A stretch of DNA of 64,000 bases from Bilabrum cf. latius (lineage: Eukaryota; Bigyra: Bicosoecida; Bigyra; Bicosoecida): assembly GCA_965178125.1 (NCBI GenBank), contig CBCXTV010000003.1, positions 1 to 64,000 on the forward strand, written 5' to 3'. Each line of letters opens with the position of its first letter. Positions within the stretch are counted from its first letter, which is position 1. Below the pieces are notes generated by a model. The model did no database searches. It was given only the letters and a program-made list of their open reading frames with translations, and was not told the origin of the DNA. The position numbers were made by a program, and so were the translations under genes. Below, piece by piece: positions 1-9,116 of the stretch.

Positions 1-252
1 GTTGTGGTGTTTTTTTTGAGCGTTTTGGGGGGGCCCGGAAGGGGACCCCCCCAGGATTTGGCCAAAAATGGCCGATCCACACAAGGAATTTAAGTTGCGG
101 CGACACAGTTCGGGCCCCGGGGTTTGTTTTGCTGTTTGGGGGCCCCAAGAGGGCTCCCGGGAGGCCCTAGAGTGGCCCTTCTCCGCTTCAATTCCTGTCC
201 CAAATCCGATTCCCATTTCGAGACCGAAAAAGGTGACCCGGAAAACGACGGT
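1..252. repeat. Partial copy of the minisatellite-flank block, array edge
   Basis: This stretch matches 14856-15107 (and 40870-41121) almost base for base, including the G-rich and C-rich runs and the GGCCA-AAAA-TGGCC mini-hairpin. At the shared GGTACT it switches to unit sequence, whereas 15107 continues differently. It is therefore not what precedes units II and III, which have about 150 bp of other sequence at that junction. I see no gene here; open frames arise from the repeat sequence. Confidence 0.85.
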
Positions 253-464
253 ACTTATTTCTGAACCGTTTTCCGGACGCTTTCCGGGCCTCCCATGTGA
301 CCGCTTTTTGCGTACCGAAACACGTTCCGCGCGTGAGGAGCAGATGCGGATCTCCGCGGGGTCCTAGTTGTGTCCTTTTTCGGGGGACGAAATCGGGCGC
401 ACTTGTCGTGCCGATTCGTGGTCGTCTCTGAGACCGGCTGCGAGTCGGGAAAGGTGCCCGGGAG

Positions 465-1796
465 ATGCTCGTGTCCTTGGCTTCGTATTTCTCCGCATAT
501 TCTTCAAACGCGGGCGCACGTCTCCTACCGATTCGTGTTCGGTTTCCGAGGCCGATCGCGAGTCGGGAAATGCGCCCGCGATGCGCTCTCGATCTCGGAA
601 AGGGCGGGAGTCCGTTCTTGCATTCGGAATGGGCGGGGAGTTGCTTTTCCTGGGAGCATGTGCGAGATTCCTTCTCCGCGGGTCCTCTTTCGGCTTCGGC
701 AGTCAGCAGCGCACTCTGCGGGAACGGCATTCTCCGAGTCTCTTTGCCGATGATGTCTGAGGAGAAACCGTCCGAGAGCATTGCTGTTTCCTTGGGAGAC
801 GGCCGCAATCTTCGTGGGCGTCGAGGCGCCGGTAATATGGGAAACGAGGGCGGCATGTTGGCGCGCGAGGTCGACGCCCCGGCGGAGCACGCCGGCGCGG
901 CGGCAAGCGTCGATGTTGCGGGCGGCCCCCACATCGAAAGCGGCGGCGCGGAGGCGGCGTCCACGGGGATGCTCGGAGAGGAGAGCGGCAAGGCAGCGCC
1001 GAAGGAGGACGCCGAAGACGACGGCGGCAAGAAGACGGAGGAGGAGGATGCTCGCGGCGGTGGACGTGCTGTGGTGCCCGGAGGTAATGACGACGTATGG
1101 ACCGACGCAGCCGCTTGGAAGGCGGGTGGCGGCGTGGCAGAGGCATTGTCATCGCAGCGTGTGAATCTTGCGCACACTGCCGGGGCGGTCTCTGGCGCTG
1201 ATAGCTGGGATCCATGGGAGACCCCTGCGAAGTCGTCATGGGGGGAGACGTACGTGCCGCGGCAGGTCGCGCCGGAGCCGGCGGAGGAGGCGACATGGAC
1301 TTGCAACGCGTGCCAGTGCTGCAAGCCCCGGTCGGCGTACTTCAAGAAGTGGAAGGACTGGATCCAACCAGTTTGCCGGGTGTGTTGCGACAAGTTCGAC
1401 AACGCGACGCCGTGGTGGGTGTGGTGCAAGAACTGCAAAAACGAGTATCCGGCGTACCGATTTCCCCAGATCCGCCGGAAGAAGGAGAACCTGCGCTATT
1501 TCTTCCCTGAGGACTGGTGCGCGAAGTGCCTGGTTGCGCGTGGCTGGAGTCTCCATGATGTCCGTTCCTCTGCGGGTGAAGCGAAGCGTTGGGTGCCAAA
1601 AGCTTGCGCGAATACCGGTGACGGCGACAACGACGCTCGTGCTCCCGCACGCGACGAGCCTCCTGCAGGAGGCGCCGCCTCCTGCAGCAACGCCGTGCGT
1701 CAGAGTCCTTCGCGTGACGAGGCCTTGGATGACATCAAGCGGGCCATGGAGCTTCTCCAGAATGCGGAAAGGTTCCTCCTCACGATGCCAGCGTGA
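465..1796 (+). CDS. CxxC zinc-domain protein, Stc1-like Cys spacing
   Basis: Protein of 443 residues from the first ATG. A better start may be the ATG at 753 (347 aa, beginning MSEEKPSES), because sequence before it is low in protein character and recurs elsewhere as debris. The first half after 753 is Ala/Gly/Glu-rich and probably disordered. The C-terminal part has four Cys pairs, C280/C283, C304/C307, C321/C324 and C352/C355, with KPRSAYFKKW after the first and YPAYRFPQIRR after the third. CxxC-xxxKP-x3-F followed by further CxxC pairs resembles the LIM-like zinc fold of Stc1, the fission yeast adaptor between RNAi and H3K9 methylation. I see the spacing; zinc binding and an Stc1 relation are inferred. 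A diverged paralog lies in the patchwork locus. The function is unknown. Confidence 0.75.
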   Translation: MLVSLASYFSAYSSNAGARLLPIRVRFPRPIASREMRPRCALDLGKGGSPFLHSEWAGSCFSWEHVRDSFSAGPLSASAVSSALCGNGILRVSLPMMSEEKPSESIAVSLGDGRNLRGRRGAGNMGNEGGMLAREVDAPAEHAGAAASVDVAGGPHIESGGAEAASTGMLGEESGKAAPKEDAEDDGGKKTEEEDARGGGRAVVPGGNDDVWTDAAAWKAGGGVAEALSSQRVNLAHTAGAVSGADSWDPWETPAKSSWGETYVPRQVAPEPAEEATWTCNACQCCKPRSAYFKKWKDWIQPVCRVCCDKFDNATPWWVWCKNCKNEYPAYRFPQIRRKKENLRYFFPEDWCAKCLVARGWSLHDVRSSAGEAKRWVPKACANTGDGDNDARAPARDEPPAGGAASCSNAVRQSPSRDEALDDIKRAMELLQNAERFLLTMPA

Positions 1797-2898
1797 CGCG
1801 GGAGCTTCCCGAATGGGTCCGTCGTACTGTGAGGGCGCTCCGGAAGGAAGAGCGCGAGTGAGTCATCCTTGCGCCGAGGTGAGCGCGACGTCGGAGGAGC
1901 ACGGTCGTTTGATTGGGAACGATATGGTCGGCAGCGTGTGAAAATCCGAGTTTCTCGTGCAGGATTGGGCAGCTCTCTAGATATCTTGCCCGGGAAGGGT
2001 GTGATGCGGTGGGAGCGCTTCCGCCTCACGTGGCAGACGTCCACACTTCCTGGTTCCCCGGCAGGCTGTTTGGCGAGACGGAGTGGCAAAGCATCCGCCT
2101 GCTCATTCCTACTTTGTTACCTCGATTGTGAGCTCGGAGCTTGGGGCGGAGGATTCTGCGGGCAGCTCATGTGTGCCTAGAGTGTCATCCCGCGACCCTC
2201 TGACTTCTGTCCGTGGCTTTACCTCTTCGCGCAGGAAGATTCCTCATGAGGCAAGCCCGGTCCGAACTCGCGTGGGATGCCGTGCGCTGGTGCGGCTTCC
2301 ACTCATCCCCGGGGTGGGGAGCGCTGGGTAAAGGATCGTCTGTCCCTGCAAGTTTCGATTCGGCGAGGTGCGGCAGCATGACGCGGACCGAGGTGAAGTC
2401 CTTTGTCCGCGATAGGTCGCCGCGTCGCGCGGTGGCGACCCCACAGCGCCCAAATCCCATTCCAGAGAGGGGGTGTGATGCAGTGGGAGCCCTTCCGCCT
2501 CACGTGACAGACGTTCACACTTCCTGGTTCCCATAAGGTCTTCAGCACAGCGCATGCGAGGCAGGCTGTTTGGCGAGACGTAGTGGCATCGCCCCCGCCT
2601 GCTCATTCCTACTTTGTTACCTCGATTGTCAGCTTGGGGCTCGGGGGCGGCGGATTCAGCGGGCAGCTCATGTATGCTGGAGTGTCATCCCGCGACCTCT
2701 GACTTCTGTCCGTGGCTTTACCTCTTCGCGCAGGAAGATTCCTCATGAGGCAAGCCCGGTGCGAACTCCTGTGGGATGCCGTGCGCTGGTTCGGATTCCA
2801 CTCATGCCCGATGTGGGGAGCGCTAGGGTAAAGGATCGTCTGTCCCTGCAAGTTTCGATTCGGCTCGAGTCAATGTGAGGAAGGAGAGGTGCGGCAGC
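1797..2898. repeat. Tandemly duplicated leader (about 475-520 bp) upstream of the small coiled-coil gene
   Basis: Sequence from about 2001 to 2460 is repeated from about 2475 to 2980. The second copy carries about 27 extra bases near 2533 and a further insert near 2870. The first copy includes the beginning of the following gene (ATGACGCGG near 2380) but soon leaves its frame, so it is a truncated duplicate of leader plus 5' coding sequence. Open frames here are short and differ between the two copies, so I call no gene. Confidence 0.75.
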
Positions 2899-3423
2899 AT
2901 GACGCGGAACGAGGTGACGTCCTTTGTCCGCGATAGGTCGCCGCGTCGCGCGGTGGCGACCCCGCAGCGCCCAAACCCCGCCCCGCCAGCGAGTCCTCAC
3001 TCGACAGCGGTGTCGAACCTGCAGCAGCGCTTCGAGAACATGCAGCAGCGTGCGGAAAGCTTGAGCGCTCAGCTGGAGTACGCCCAAAGTGTGATCAGGC
3101 TGCTCTCCGGCCTGTTGCGCGATGAGGCTCCTCGGTTCCATGCAGACTTTGATCCCGTGATTCGGCGTGCGATGTCTGGCGCAAGCGGCTCCGTTGCGGG
3201 TAGGTCTTTCCGTCTTGTGGACGGAGGCGTCATCCACGGACCTGACACAGCAGTCGCTGCTCCTCCGCGTCGTCTCATCGTTGAGGTGCGTACGGACTGG
3301 GAGATGACCGAGACTGCCTCAACTGTGCTGGATTCCTCAGGATCAGACGACATGGGTTCCGAGGACTCGCCGCCGCCGACCGTCGTCCTCCCCAGCGGCG
3401 CGGCGGGCGCCGGCGGTGCCTAG
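2899..3423 (+). CDS. Small coiled-coil protein of unknown function
   Basis: Predicted 174 aa from the ATG at 2899; the frame is open to 2875 but only from GTG. The N-terminus is basic (VRDRSPRRAVATPQRP). Roughly residues 40-75 (LQQRFENMQQRAESLSAQLE onward) form a probable coiled coil, and the C-terminus is acidic, then Pro/Ala/Gly-rich. No enzyme motif is visible. A truncated copy of its first about 25 codons with the leader lies upstream. Units II and III encode the same protein. The third-position-only change near 3110 between units is consistent with a coding role. I do not recognise the family. Confidence 0.55.
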   Translation: MTRNEVTSFVRDRSPRRAVATPQRPNPAPPASPHSTAVSNLQQRFENMQQRAESLSAQLEYAQSVIRLLSGLLRDEAPRFHADFDPVIRRAMSGASGSVAGRSFRLVDGGVIHGPDTAVAAPPRRLIVEVRTDWEMTETASTVLDSSGSDDMGSEDSPPPTVVLPSGAAGAGGA

Positions 3424-3994
3424 TCCTCGGCAGCTCCTGCATCGGAGCCTCCTGTCGAGATTCGATCGCGCAACGTCGTTCCTTACATTGCTTGCCGTCG
3501 CATGTGCGGGGCGGTGGTGGGTGTGCGTGTTCGCCGAAAGTTCCCGGCCTCGTCTTCCTCAGGAGAGCTCCTCGACCCGAAATTGGCAGCTCAGCGCTGC
3601 CGTGGCCGATACAGTACCCGTGCACGGCCAGTTGGCAGCTACGCGCTGCCGTTGCCAATGTCGTCCGCACGAGAGCAGAGTGGCAGCTCAGCGCAGGCGA
3701 GAAACCGCGCTCGCAATGCTGCGAGGTGTATTCAATGCTGTGCACGTGTCTATCCCTCTCCCTGGTTTTGTCTCGCTTGCGCCAGTGTGACCGCAGCAGA
3801 GCGGGTGCTTCCCGCGCGTCTTCAGCTTTGAGCACTCCTCCAGCGACAGGAAGGCATTCGCTTGCTCTCGCTCCCCGCCTGCGTCCTATCCCTCCCGGGT
3901 ATCTTCAGAGGCCACAGGCAGTGCGAAGCTTGGCAGCGGGTCCGTCCGCGTCGTTTCGGCTGTGAGCGATCTTCTGCCCGGTTCCTCACGCGTC
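3424..3994. other. Spacer with paired GGCAGC/GCTGCC mini-hairpins
   Basis: The spacer lies between the coiled-coil gene and the transposase. It contains two short hairpins with 6-bp stems (GGCAGC...GCTGCC) and 5-nt loops at 3585-3601 and 3634-3650, plus a degenerate third near 3684. Open frames of 100-157 codons exist in all frames but lack protein character, so none is called. Confidence 0.5.
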
Positions 3995-5599
3995 ATGATG
4001 TCCTCTGCTTCGGTGCCGGATCAGCTCGCACGGATCAGTAAGGAGCTGAAGTGTCTCAGAGACGCGAGACAACGGGCGCGCAATGGGCTGCGCCATCCGT
4101 GGTTGCGCGCCATGGAGGCACAGGTCGCTGAGGTTATTCGTCATCACCCCGGAGGTGGCGAGGCAGCTCTTCGAACCTATGTCTCTCGTCAGTTGCAGAG
4201 TCGACAGGTTTCCACGCGGACGGCTTCGCAGGAGGAGTTTCAAAGGCAGGTCGATGAGGAGGTCGCGCTCACCATGAGGCGCCCAGCTGAGGCGTGGCAG
4301 CGAAATCCTCTTCGCTCATGTCATCGAGAGTCCGTGGCACGCGCGGAGACCTTTCTCGCCGAGGCTTCTGTCGTTGCTTGGATCGACCATGTGAACGAGC
4401 AGCGTGGGTGTGCTCCAACTGGGAACATGGTTTTCGCCATGCTTGCGAGGATGGGCGTTCGCGCGGGGAAGGATTCGGCTCGACGGCAGTGGCTCCTGCG
4501 CTTCCGTCGTCGTTGGCGGCTTCGGCATGGCCGATTGAAGAAGCAGCCCCCGGTAACACTCGATTACGTCAGACTCGCGTGTCGTGTCTTCTATCAGTGG
4601 ATTGAATTCGCAGAAGCGCGAGTGCCCCGCAACCGCCGCCTCGTCTTTGTGAACTTCGATGAGTCCAGCGTGCCCTTTGCCTTTCCGGGAATGCGCGGGT
4701 ACATCGCACCGAGGTCAGGAACGGAGCCCGCTTCGCTTGGTTCGCGCACGGAGCGCCTCGCCTCGAATAGCAATCGAGGATCGTACACCTTTCTGGGTTT
4801 CATTAGCGACTGCCCGGAAATCCAGCGACGACTCCCGCGTATACTCATCGGGAAGCACACGCGGCTGAGCAAGCGCTTGATGCGTGGGGCGTCGAACCAA
4901 ATGGTGGACGGAATGGAAGTCTGGGCCCGAGAGAGCTCGTGGGTGACGCAGTCCCTCATGTTCGACATTCTGCGTCGGCTTTTCGCTTCTTGGATGGACA
5001 TTCAGCATGAGATCTATCCAATAGTGATACTTGACTGCGCGCCCCAACACATTTCCACTGAGATTGTGAACTTCGCACACGGCCTTGGCATGGATCTCGT
5101 GTTTATTCCTGGTCGACTCACCTTCTTGCTTCAGCCGTTGGACGTTCTCGTCTTTCAGCTTCTTAAGCGCGACCTTCGGGAGACGTGGATGCAGGAGCGC
5201 TCGCGTCATGAAGCGGGTCATGTCGATGTCTCTTGCCATCTCAGGGTTGTCGCTGAGTGCACGAAGAGAGTGCTCTCGTCTGGCTCGTGGCAAGGCGCTT
5301 TCGATATGACAGGCATTACCAGCGGCAGGCGCCGCTTGCATTCGACCCTACGGCGCTTGTTTGAGTGTGACATGGAGGACATCTCCAGCGATGCTCCGTC
5401 TGTCGACCAGCTCCGCTTCATCAGCAGTCCGCAGCAGCCTCTCCCGCACGATGCGCTCATCAACAGGGCCCCAGTCGCGTCCGGACACGGGGTCGACGGA
5501 GGCGTCCACGGTGGTAACGCTCGCCGCGTGCCTCGTGGCCGCAGACTAAACGGATGGACCCCCCGCGATCGCGCTCACCCCTCGGCGGCCATGCCGTGA
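3995..5599 (+). CDS. Pogo/Fot/Tigger-type DDE transposase
   Basis: Protein of 534 aa from the ATG at 3995; the frame extends to a GTG at 3962 and residue numbers here count from that codon. The N-terminal third has a CENP-B/Tc5-like DNA-binding region ending in RRQWLLRFRRRWRL. The catalytic core shows VNFDESSV (D233), VILDCAPQH (D358) and LLQPLDVLVFQLLKR (D394), a DD35D triad as in DDE_1 transposases of the Tc1/mariner superfamily. These enzymes cut and join DNA at terminal inverted repeats. No stop or frameshift is seen in three units. I found no obvious TIR or TA-duplication pair around the gene, so it may be an element component or domesticated. Its end overlaps the next gene by 46 bp in another frame. 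Confidence 0.88.
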   Translation: MMSSASVPDQLARISKELKCLRDARQRARNGLRHPWLRAMEAQVAEVIRHHPGGGEAALRTYVSRQLQSRQVSTRTASQEEFQRQVDEEVALTMRRPAEAWQRNPLRSCHRESVARAETFLAEASVVAWIDHVNEQRGCAPTGNMVFAMLARMGVRAGKDSARRQWLLRFRRRWRLRHGRLKKQPPVTLDYVRLACRVFYQWIEFAEARVPRNRRLVFVNFDESSVPFAFPGMRGYIAPRSGTEPASLGSRTERLASNSNRGSYTFLGFISDCPEIQRRLPRILIGKHTRLSKRLMRGASNQMVDGMEVWARESSWVTQSLMFDILRRLFASWMDIQHEIYPIVILDCAPQHISTEIVNFAHGLGMDLVFIPGRLTFLLQPLDVLVFQLLKRDLRETWMQERSRHEAGHVDVSCHLRVVAECTKRVLSSGSWQGAFDMTGITSGRRRLHSTLRRLFECDMEDISSDAPSVDQLRFISSPQQPLPHDALINRAPVASGHGVDGGVHGGNARRVPRGRRLNGWTPRDRAHPSAAMP

Positions 5600-6618
5600 C
5601 CTCGACCACGACCATGTCAGGGGCGAACGCGACTTCGTCAACCTCGAGCACGACCATCCCAGCGGCGAACGCGGCTTCCTCGATGGGATCCCTGACCCCG
5701 ACGAAGCTTCCCCGACCTCGGCCACGTGAACCTGCAGGCGCATTCTTGCCCGATGTGCCCGCGCAGGTGGCGGCCTGCACGGCGTGGGCGCCACCGTTTC
5801 GTCGACCAGACAGCTCAGCCACTCCGGCGACGCGCGAGGCGGCAACGTCCACGTGCATCAATCCGTGGACCGCTCTCTCCTGGTATCCGACACCACCGCA
5901 GCCGACGGACCCCCCTTCCGACAGGCCTCGCGAGGTACCGAACCCGAGCTCCCGGCAGCAGCGCAGGCGTCATGCTTGGGGCGGCACGTGGGTGTTCGAC
6001 GACGCCATTACGCTCAGCGATTGCGGGTCGAGGGTGCAGATCGACGCGCCGCAGTCGAAGCTCTTGGCGATGGTCGTGCCCCGGAAGTCGGGCCAGTGGA
6101 TTCCTCGTAGGCTGCGCTCGCGTACGATCTGGTATTTGGCTGGGGAGCAGTCGGCCGTGATCACCAACCTCAAGTGCCAGGCCTGCAGTCGGGTCAAGCA
6201 GGCGGACAGCTTCAACCCGAAGAGCTTGCGTCGGGCTCAGTACTCGTTGCTGCATTCCCTGTGGCCCGGCTACATACGACGTACCGAGCGGTCTATTTGG
6301 TGCACGCAGTGTGCGGTGGAGGACCAGTTGATGCAGGGCAACTTTCCGGACGGCTACTGTTTCCGGATCCGCGCCACACTCGAAATTTGCCATCAAGATC
6401 GCGTCGCGGCCAGGCTGTTTGCAGTGCACGACAGTAACGCTCTCTTCGAGCAGATCCCGCTGAGCTCCCATGCGGCCATGGACGTGGCGGAGCAGTTGCG
6501 TCGATACTGGCAGGATGCCGTGTCCTCAGACGGCCAGAGCAACATCTTCCACAGCGACCACGTTTCGACAGACGACGACTCTGAGTTCGCACCGGGCGGA
6601 CCGGAGAGCGTGCCGTGA
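5554..6618 (+). CDS. CxxC protein with Ser/Thr/Pro-rich N-terminus
   Basis: Protein of 354 aa from ATG 5554, which overlaps the transposase 3' end. Residues 1-140 are Ser/Thr/Pro-rich and probably disordered, ending in a basic patch (SSRQQRRRHAW). A folded-looking part follows, with C208/C211 (KCQACSRVK), C250/C253 (WCTQCAV), then C269 and C279-H280, which may bind zinc. The CxxCxxxK...F opening resembles the first half of the Stc1-like domain in the protein at 465-1796. The tail is acidic. Pieces of this gene recur in native frame in the patchwork locus, evidence that the region is or was coding. I do not know its function. Confidence 0.65.
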   Translation: MDPPRSRSPLGGHAVTSTTTMSGANATSSTSSTTIPAANAASSMGSLTPTKLPRPRPREPAGAFLPDVPAQVAACTAWAPPFRRPDSSATPATREAATSTCINPWTALSWYPTPPQPTDPPSDRPREVPNPSSRQQRRRHAWGGTWVFDDAITLSDCGSRVQIDAPQSKLLAMVVPRKSGQWIPRRLRSRTIWYLAGEQSAVITNLKCQACSRVKQADSFNPKSLRRAQYSLLHSLWPGYIRRTERSIWCTQCAVEDQLMQGNFPDGYCFRIRATLEICHQDRVAARLFAVHDSNALFEQIPLSSHAAMDVAEQLRRYWQDAVSSDGQSNIFHSDHVSTDDDSEFAPGGPESVP

Positions 6619-6819
6619 GGGACCGCAGCGACAGTATCGTCGCTTAGGTGAGGAGCGGGTGCCAATGCTCTTTTGAAAATGGTGCGTCGTACGTACGGCA
6701 GGAACCGTCGGTGGGAGCGGGGCGGATCCTGCGGGAAGTCGTGGAGACTGAGGGCAGAGACTCTCGGGTCGGTCAGGGTCTCATGTAACGTGCTGTTCAC
6801 CGCAGAGGTATGTGCGGAT

Positions 6820-7072
6820 CTTGGTGGATCTCTCGAGGACATGGGTGGCATACCGTTGTGCATCCGTTCCCCGGGGGGGGCGGTCGCAGAAGAGTGCACA
6901 CGAAAACAAGAGGAAAGGAGACCAACCCCCCAAACCCACGTAGTGCGATCCTGGGGGGTACCCTATAAGGTACTAAGAATCCTTCTCCCGAAAATCGCAC
7001 TACCTCGGGCCACAACGTCTTGGTGGATTCCTCGAGGACATGGGTGGCATACCGTTGTGCATCCGTTCCCCG
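6820..7072. repeat. 54-bp direct repeats flanking a hairpin-bearing element
   Basis: 6820-6873 and 7019-7072 are direct repeats differing at only a few bases. Between them lies a segment of about 115 bp, also present upstream of rep (about 22285-22400), that contains the 64-bp hairpin. The arrangement resembles insertion of the element within a duplicated target, although 54 bp is long for a transposase-made duplication. Confidence 0.75.
6940..7003. repeat. 64-bp hairpin with 10-bp perfect stem (copy near the debris region)
   Basis: GTAGTGCGAT at 6940-6949 pairs perfectly with ATCGCACTAC at 6994-7003. The loop contains GGTACC and GGTAC. The same 64-bp structure occurs upstream of rep at 22333-22396. 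This copy differs in a few loop bases while both stem arms are unchanged. Confidence 0.85.
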
Positions 7073-7439
7073 TCGCTCCCTAACGTCTTCAGTGGCAGGT
7101 TCGGAAAAGACACCTCCGTAGGCACGCGACAAGTCCCGGTGAAGCGGGCTCGCACCGCGCTGGGCGGGAGATCGTGAGCGCTTAGAGGACCGGAGCTCTC
7201 GGGCGGGTGCGTGTCTCGACAAACTCCCTCTTGACCACGGGCGGGGAACGTGTAGGGCGGAAGCTAAAGACACCGTAAGTAGCGGAGGGCTAACATTCCG
7301 TCCTTCGGTGAGAGCCAAAAGTTCGAGTCTGCGAGAGACTATTATACGAAGTTCTCCCCTCCTCATACGTGCGCATAGCCTCCTCACGCGGTAGCGCGAG
7401 CGCGGGACCCGGACCTGTCCCTGATGGGCGTGAATCTGA

Positions 7440-7620
7440 ACCCGGCGTACTCTCCTAGTCTGTCACTTCCACGACCTTGTTGTCGCGGAACCACTTGTAC
7501 GGAGAGGAACCTGTCGTTCAAGCGGGTGCAGCCGGACGCGCAGGTGTAGTGCATCGCCTTGCATATGTGCACGGCCAAGTAGATGCCGGAACCGTAGAGG
7601 TATCACACTTCCCGCGGAGC
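7440..7620 (-). pseudogene. Possible PARP-catalytic-domain fragment
   Basis: Read on the minus strand, one frame gives YGSGIYLAVHICKAMHYTC, which resembles the PARP signature G-x-GIYFA...K...Y. A stop codon lies a few residues upstream of the fragment. Flanking coding continuity is absent and the region is debris. This is a weak motif-level call; a chance match is possible. Confidence 0.25.
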
Positions 7621-7945
7621 TTGGGTGGGTCTTTCGCTGCTGTCGTCTGCTCCAGAAGGTTTGCGCCAAAAACCGGAAAACTTCTAAGACAGAGGTGGGA
7701 TGCCAGGAGCTCACGGTCCTGCCGGATTGGGGAGGTCCATGCCCACGCGAGCCGGGTACTCGCCGAATCCAACGCGAGCCGTTCCCCACGGCGCACCGAT
7801 AAGTGTCGGGACGCCGAGAGCAGGCACGCTGACGGCGCCAAGGACGCTCGTGGTCCGGCACGTGAGGAGCCTCTTGCGAAGCGCCGCGTCTCTGTTGAAC
7901 ACACAAATGACTCTGAGCTCCACCGTAACGTAACGTGCCATCACC

Positions 7946-8134
7946 ACTCTCGATCTCGGAAAGGGCGGGAGTGCGCTCTTGCATTCGGAATGGGCGGGGA
8001 TAGAGCCAGTCCAGCATGTGTGGGCGTGAAGCCGGAGGAGTTGCTCTTCCTGGGAGCATGTGCGAGATTCCTTCTCCGCGGATCCTCTTTCGGCTTCGGC
8101 AGTCAGCAGCGCACTCTGTGGGAACGGCATTCTC
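7946..8134 (+). pseudogene. Fragment of the 5' part of the 465-1796 gene region
   Basis: Matches 582-735 closely, but contains about 40 extra bases after GGAATGGGCGGGG. It carries no intact reading frame of the parent and is repeated in units II (34789-34977) and III (60807-60995). Confidence 0.8.
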
Positions 8135-8516
8135 CGTCGCCAACGCCGTGCATGAGAGCGCCTGCCGACAAAGTTTACGCCAAAAACCGCAAAACATGTG
8201 GGACAGAGGTGGGATGCCTGGGGCTCGCGGTTATGACACATTAGGAAGGTCCATGCCCATGTCACCGCCACCATGGCGACACGCGCCCAGACCTTGGAGG
8301 GTTTTTCAGTGGTGTCGCCTGCCGGGGAGGGTTTACGCGGAAAACCGGAGAACTTGTGCGTTTCGCGTTCCCGAAGCCCGCCATTACTCCGGGAGGGAGC
8401 CTGCCAACGAGGTGGTGCTTGGCGAAATGTGGTGGGTGGCGAAGATGTGGTACTTCGCCGTGCCTTTCTCTATGACGGCCAAGCGTGCACTCGCCATCGC
8501 GCTCGGACGCCACAGG

Positions 8517-8668
8517 AAGAGATCCCAGCACGCAGCTCCGCCGCCTCATCCAGGAGTAAGGCGAAGTCGAATCGTGAATAGCGCTTCGCACCTTCACAGA
8601 GCCGAGGATCACAGATAGGCCCCGCCTCACAGAACCCAGCGCCATAGGGCAGAGCGTGAAGTACCTGG
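8517..8668 (+). pseudogene. Diverged copy of the 3' end of the basic coiled-coil gene
   Basis: Resembles 21850-22005, including the stop-codon region and about 100 bp of downstream sequence. By eye the identity is roughly three quarters, so this is an older copy than most patchwork pieces. Confidence 0.6.
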
Positions 8669-9074
8669 CCGCTTGGCTTGGCCGGACCCCCGCCCGCCCT
8701 CCGCCGGCAGCTCCTCCCGTCCGTCCCTATGGAGGCAGATCCGCGTACCCATGCTGCGGCGGGATCCTGACACAATCCGTTCCTCTTAGTGTGTGGCCGT
8801 GGGGCATGAGTAGAGCAGCATCGGGCCCTCACCAGCCGTGGAACGGAAGCAGCTCTCCGTGCGGCAGCTGTGCGATGCACAGACCTTTTCCCAAAGATAC
8901 GGATCCATTTTGCCGTCTTCCCGCGCATACTGCATCGCTCTGCAAAACTGCATTGCGCAGTGGATCCCGGAGCGTCGACTGCCAATAGCAGGCGGCCTCG
9001 CAAGGCCTTCATGGACGCAGGATTTGGGCTTCTTCATCGTAAATTTGGGGTCTGCTCAGCGCGCGAAAATTCCA

Positions 9075-9116
9075 ACGCTTCAAAATGGATCCGGACGTCG
9101 CGAGAAGGGAACTCGT
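9075..9116 (+). pseudogene. 42-bp Rep gene fragment
   Basis: Near-identical to about 24703-24744 of rep (Lys-Met-Asp-Pro-Asp-Val-Ala-Arg-Arg-Glu-Leu region). Flanking sequence is unrelated. It recurs at about 35918 and 61936. Confidence 0.8.

Noticed and set aside
188-1438. Long minus-strand open frame of 416 codons (also 26961-28280 and 52980-54299)
   Set aside because: It is antisense to the CxxC protein gene, has Ser/Pro/Arg-rich shadow composition, and its end changes between units where only flanking DNA differs.
3962-3994. GTG start for the transposase (and GTG 2875, TTG 17833 for others)
   Set aside because: Non-ATG starts are unlikely here; in-frame ATGs follow closely and fit the conserved parts.
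7280-7380. tRNA-like T-loop sequence (GTTCGAGTC near 7325)
   Set aside because: No acceptor, D-arm or anticodon stem could be paired around it.
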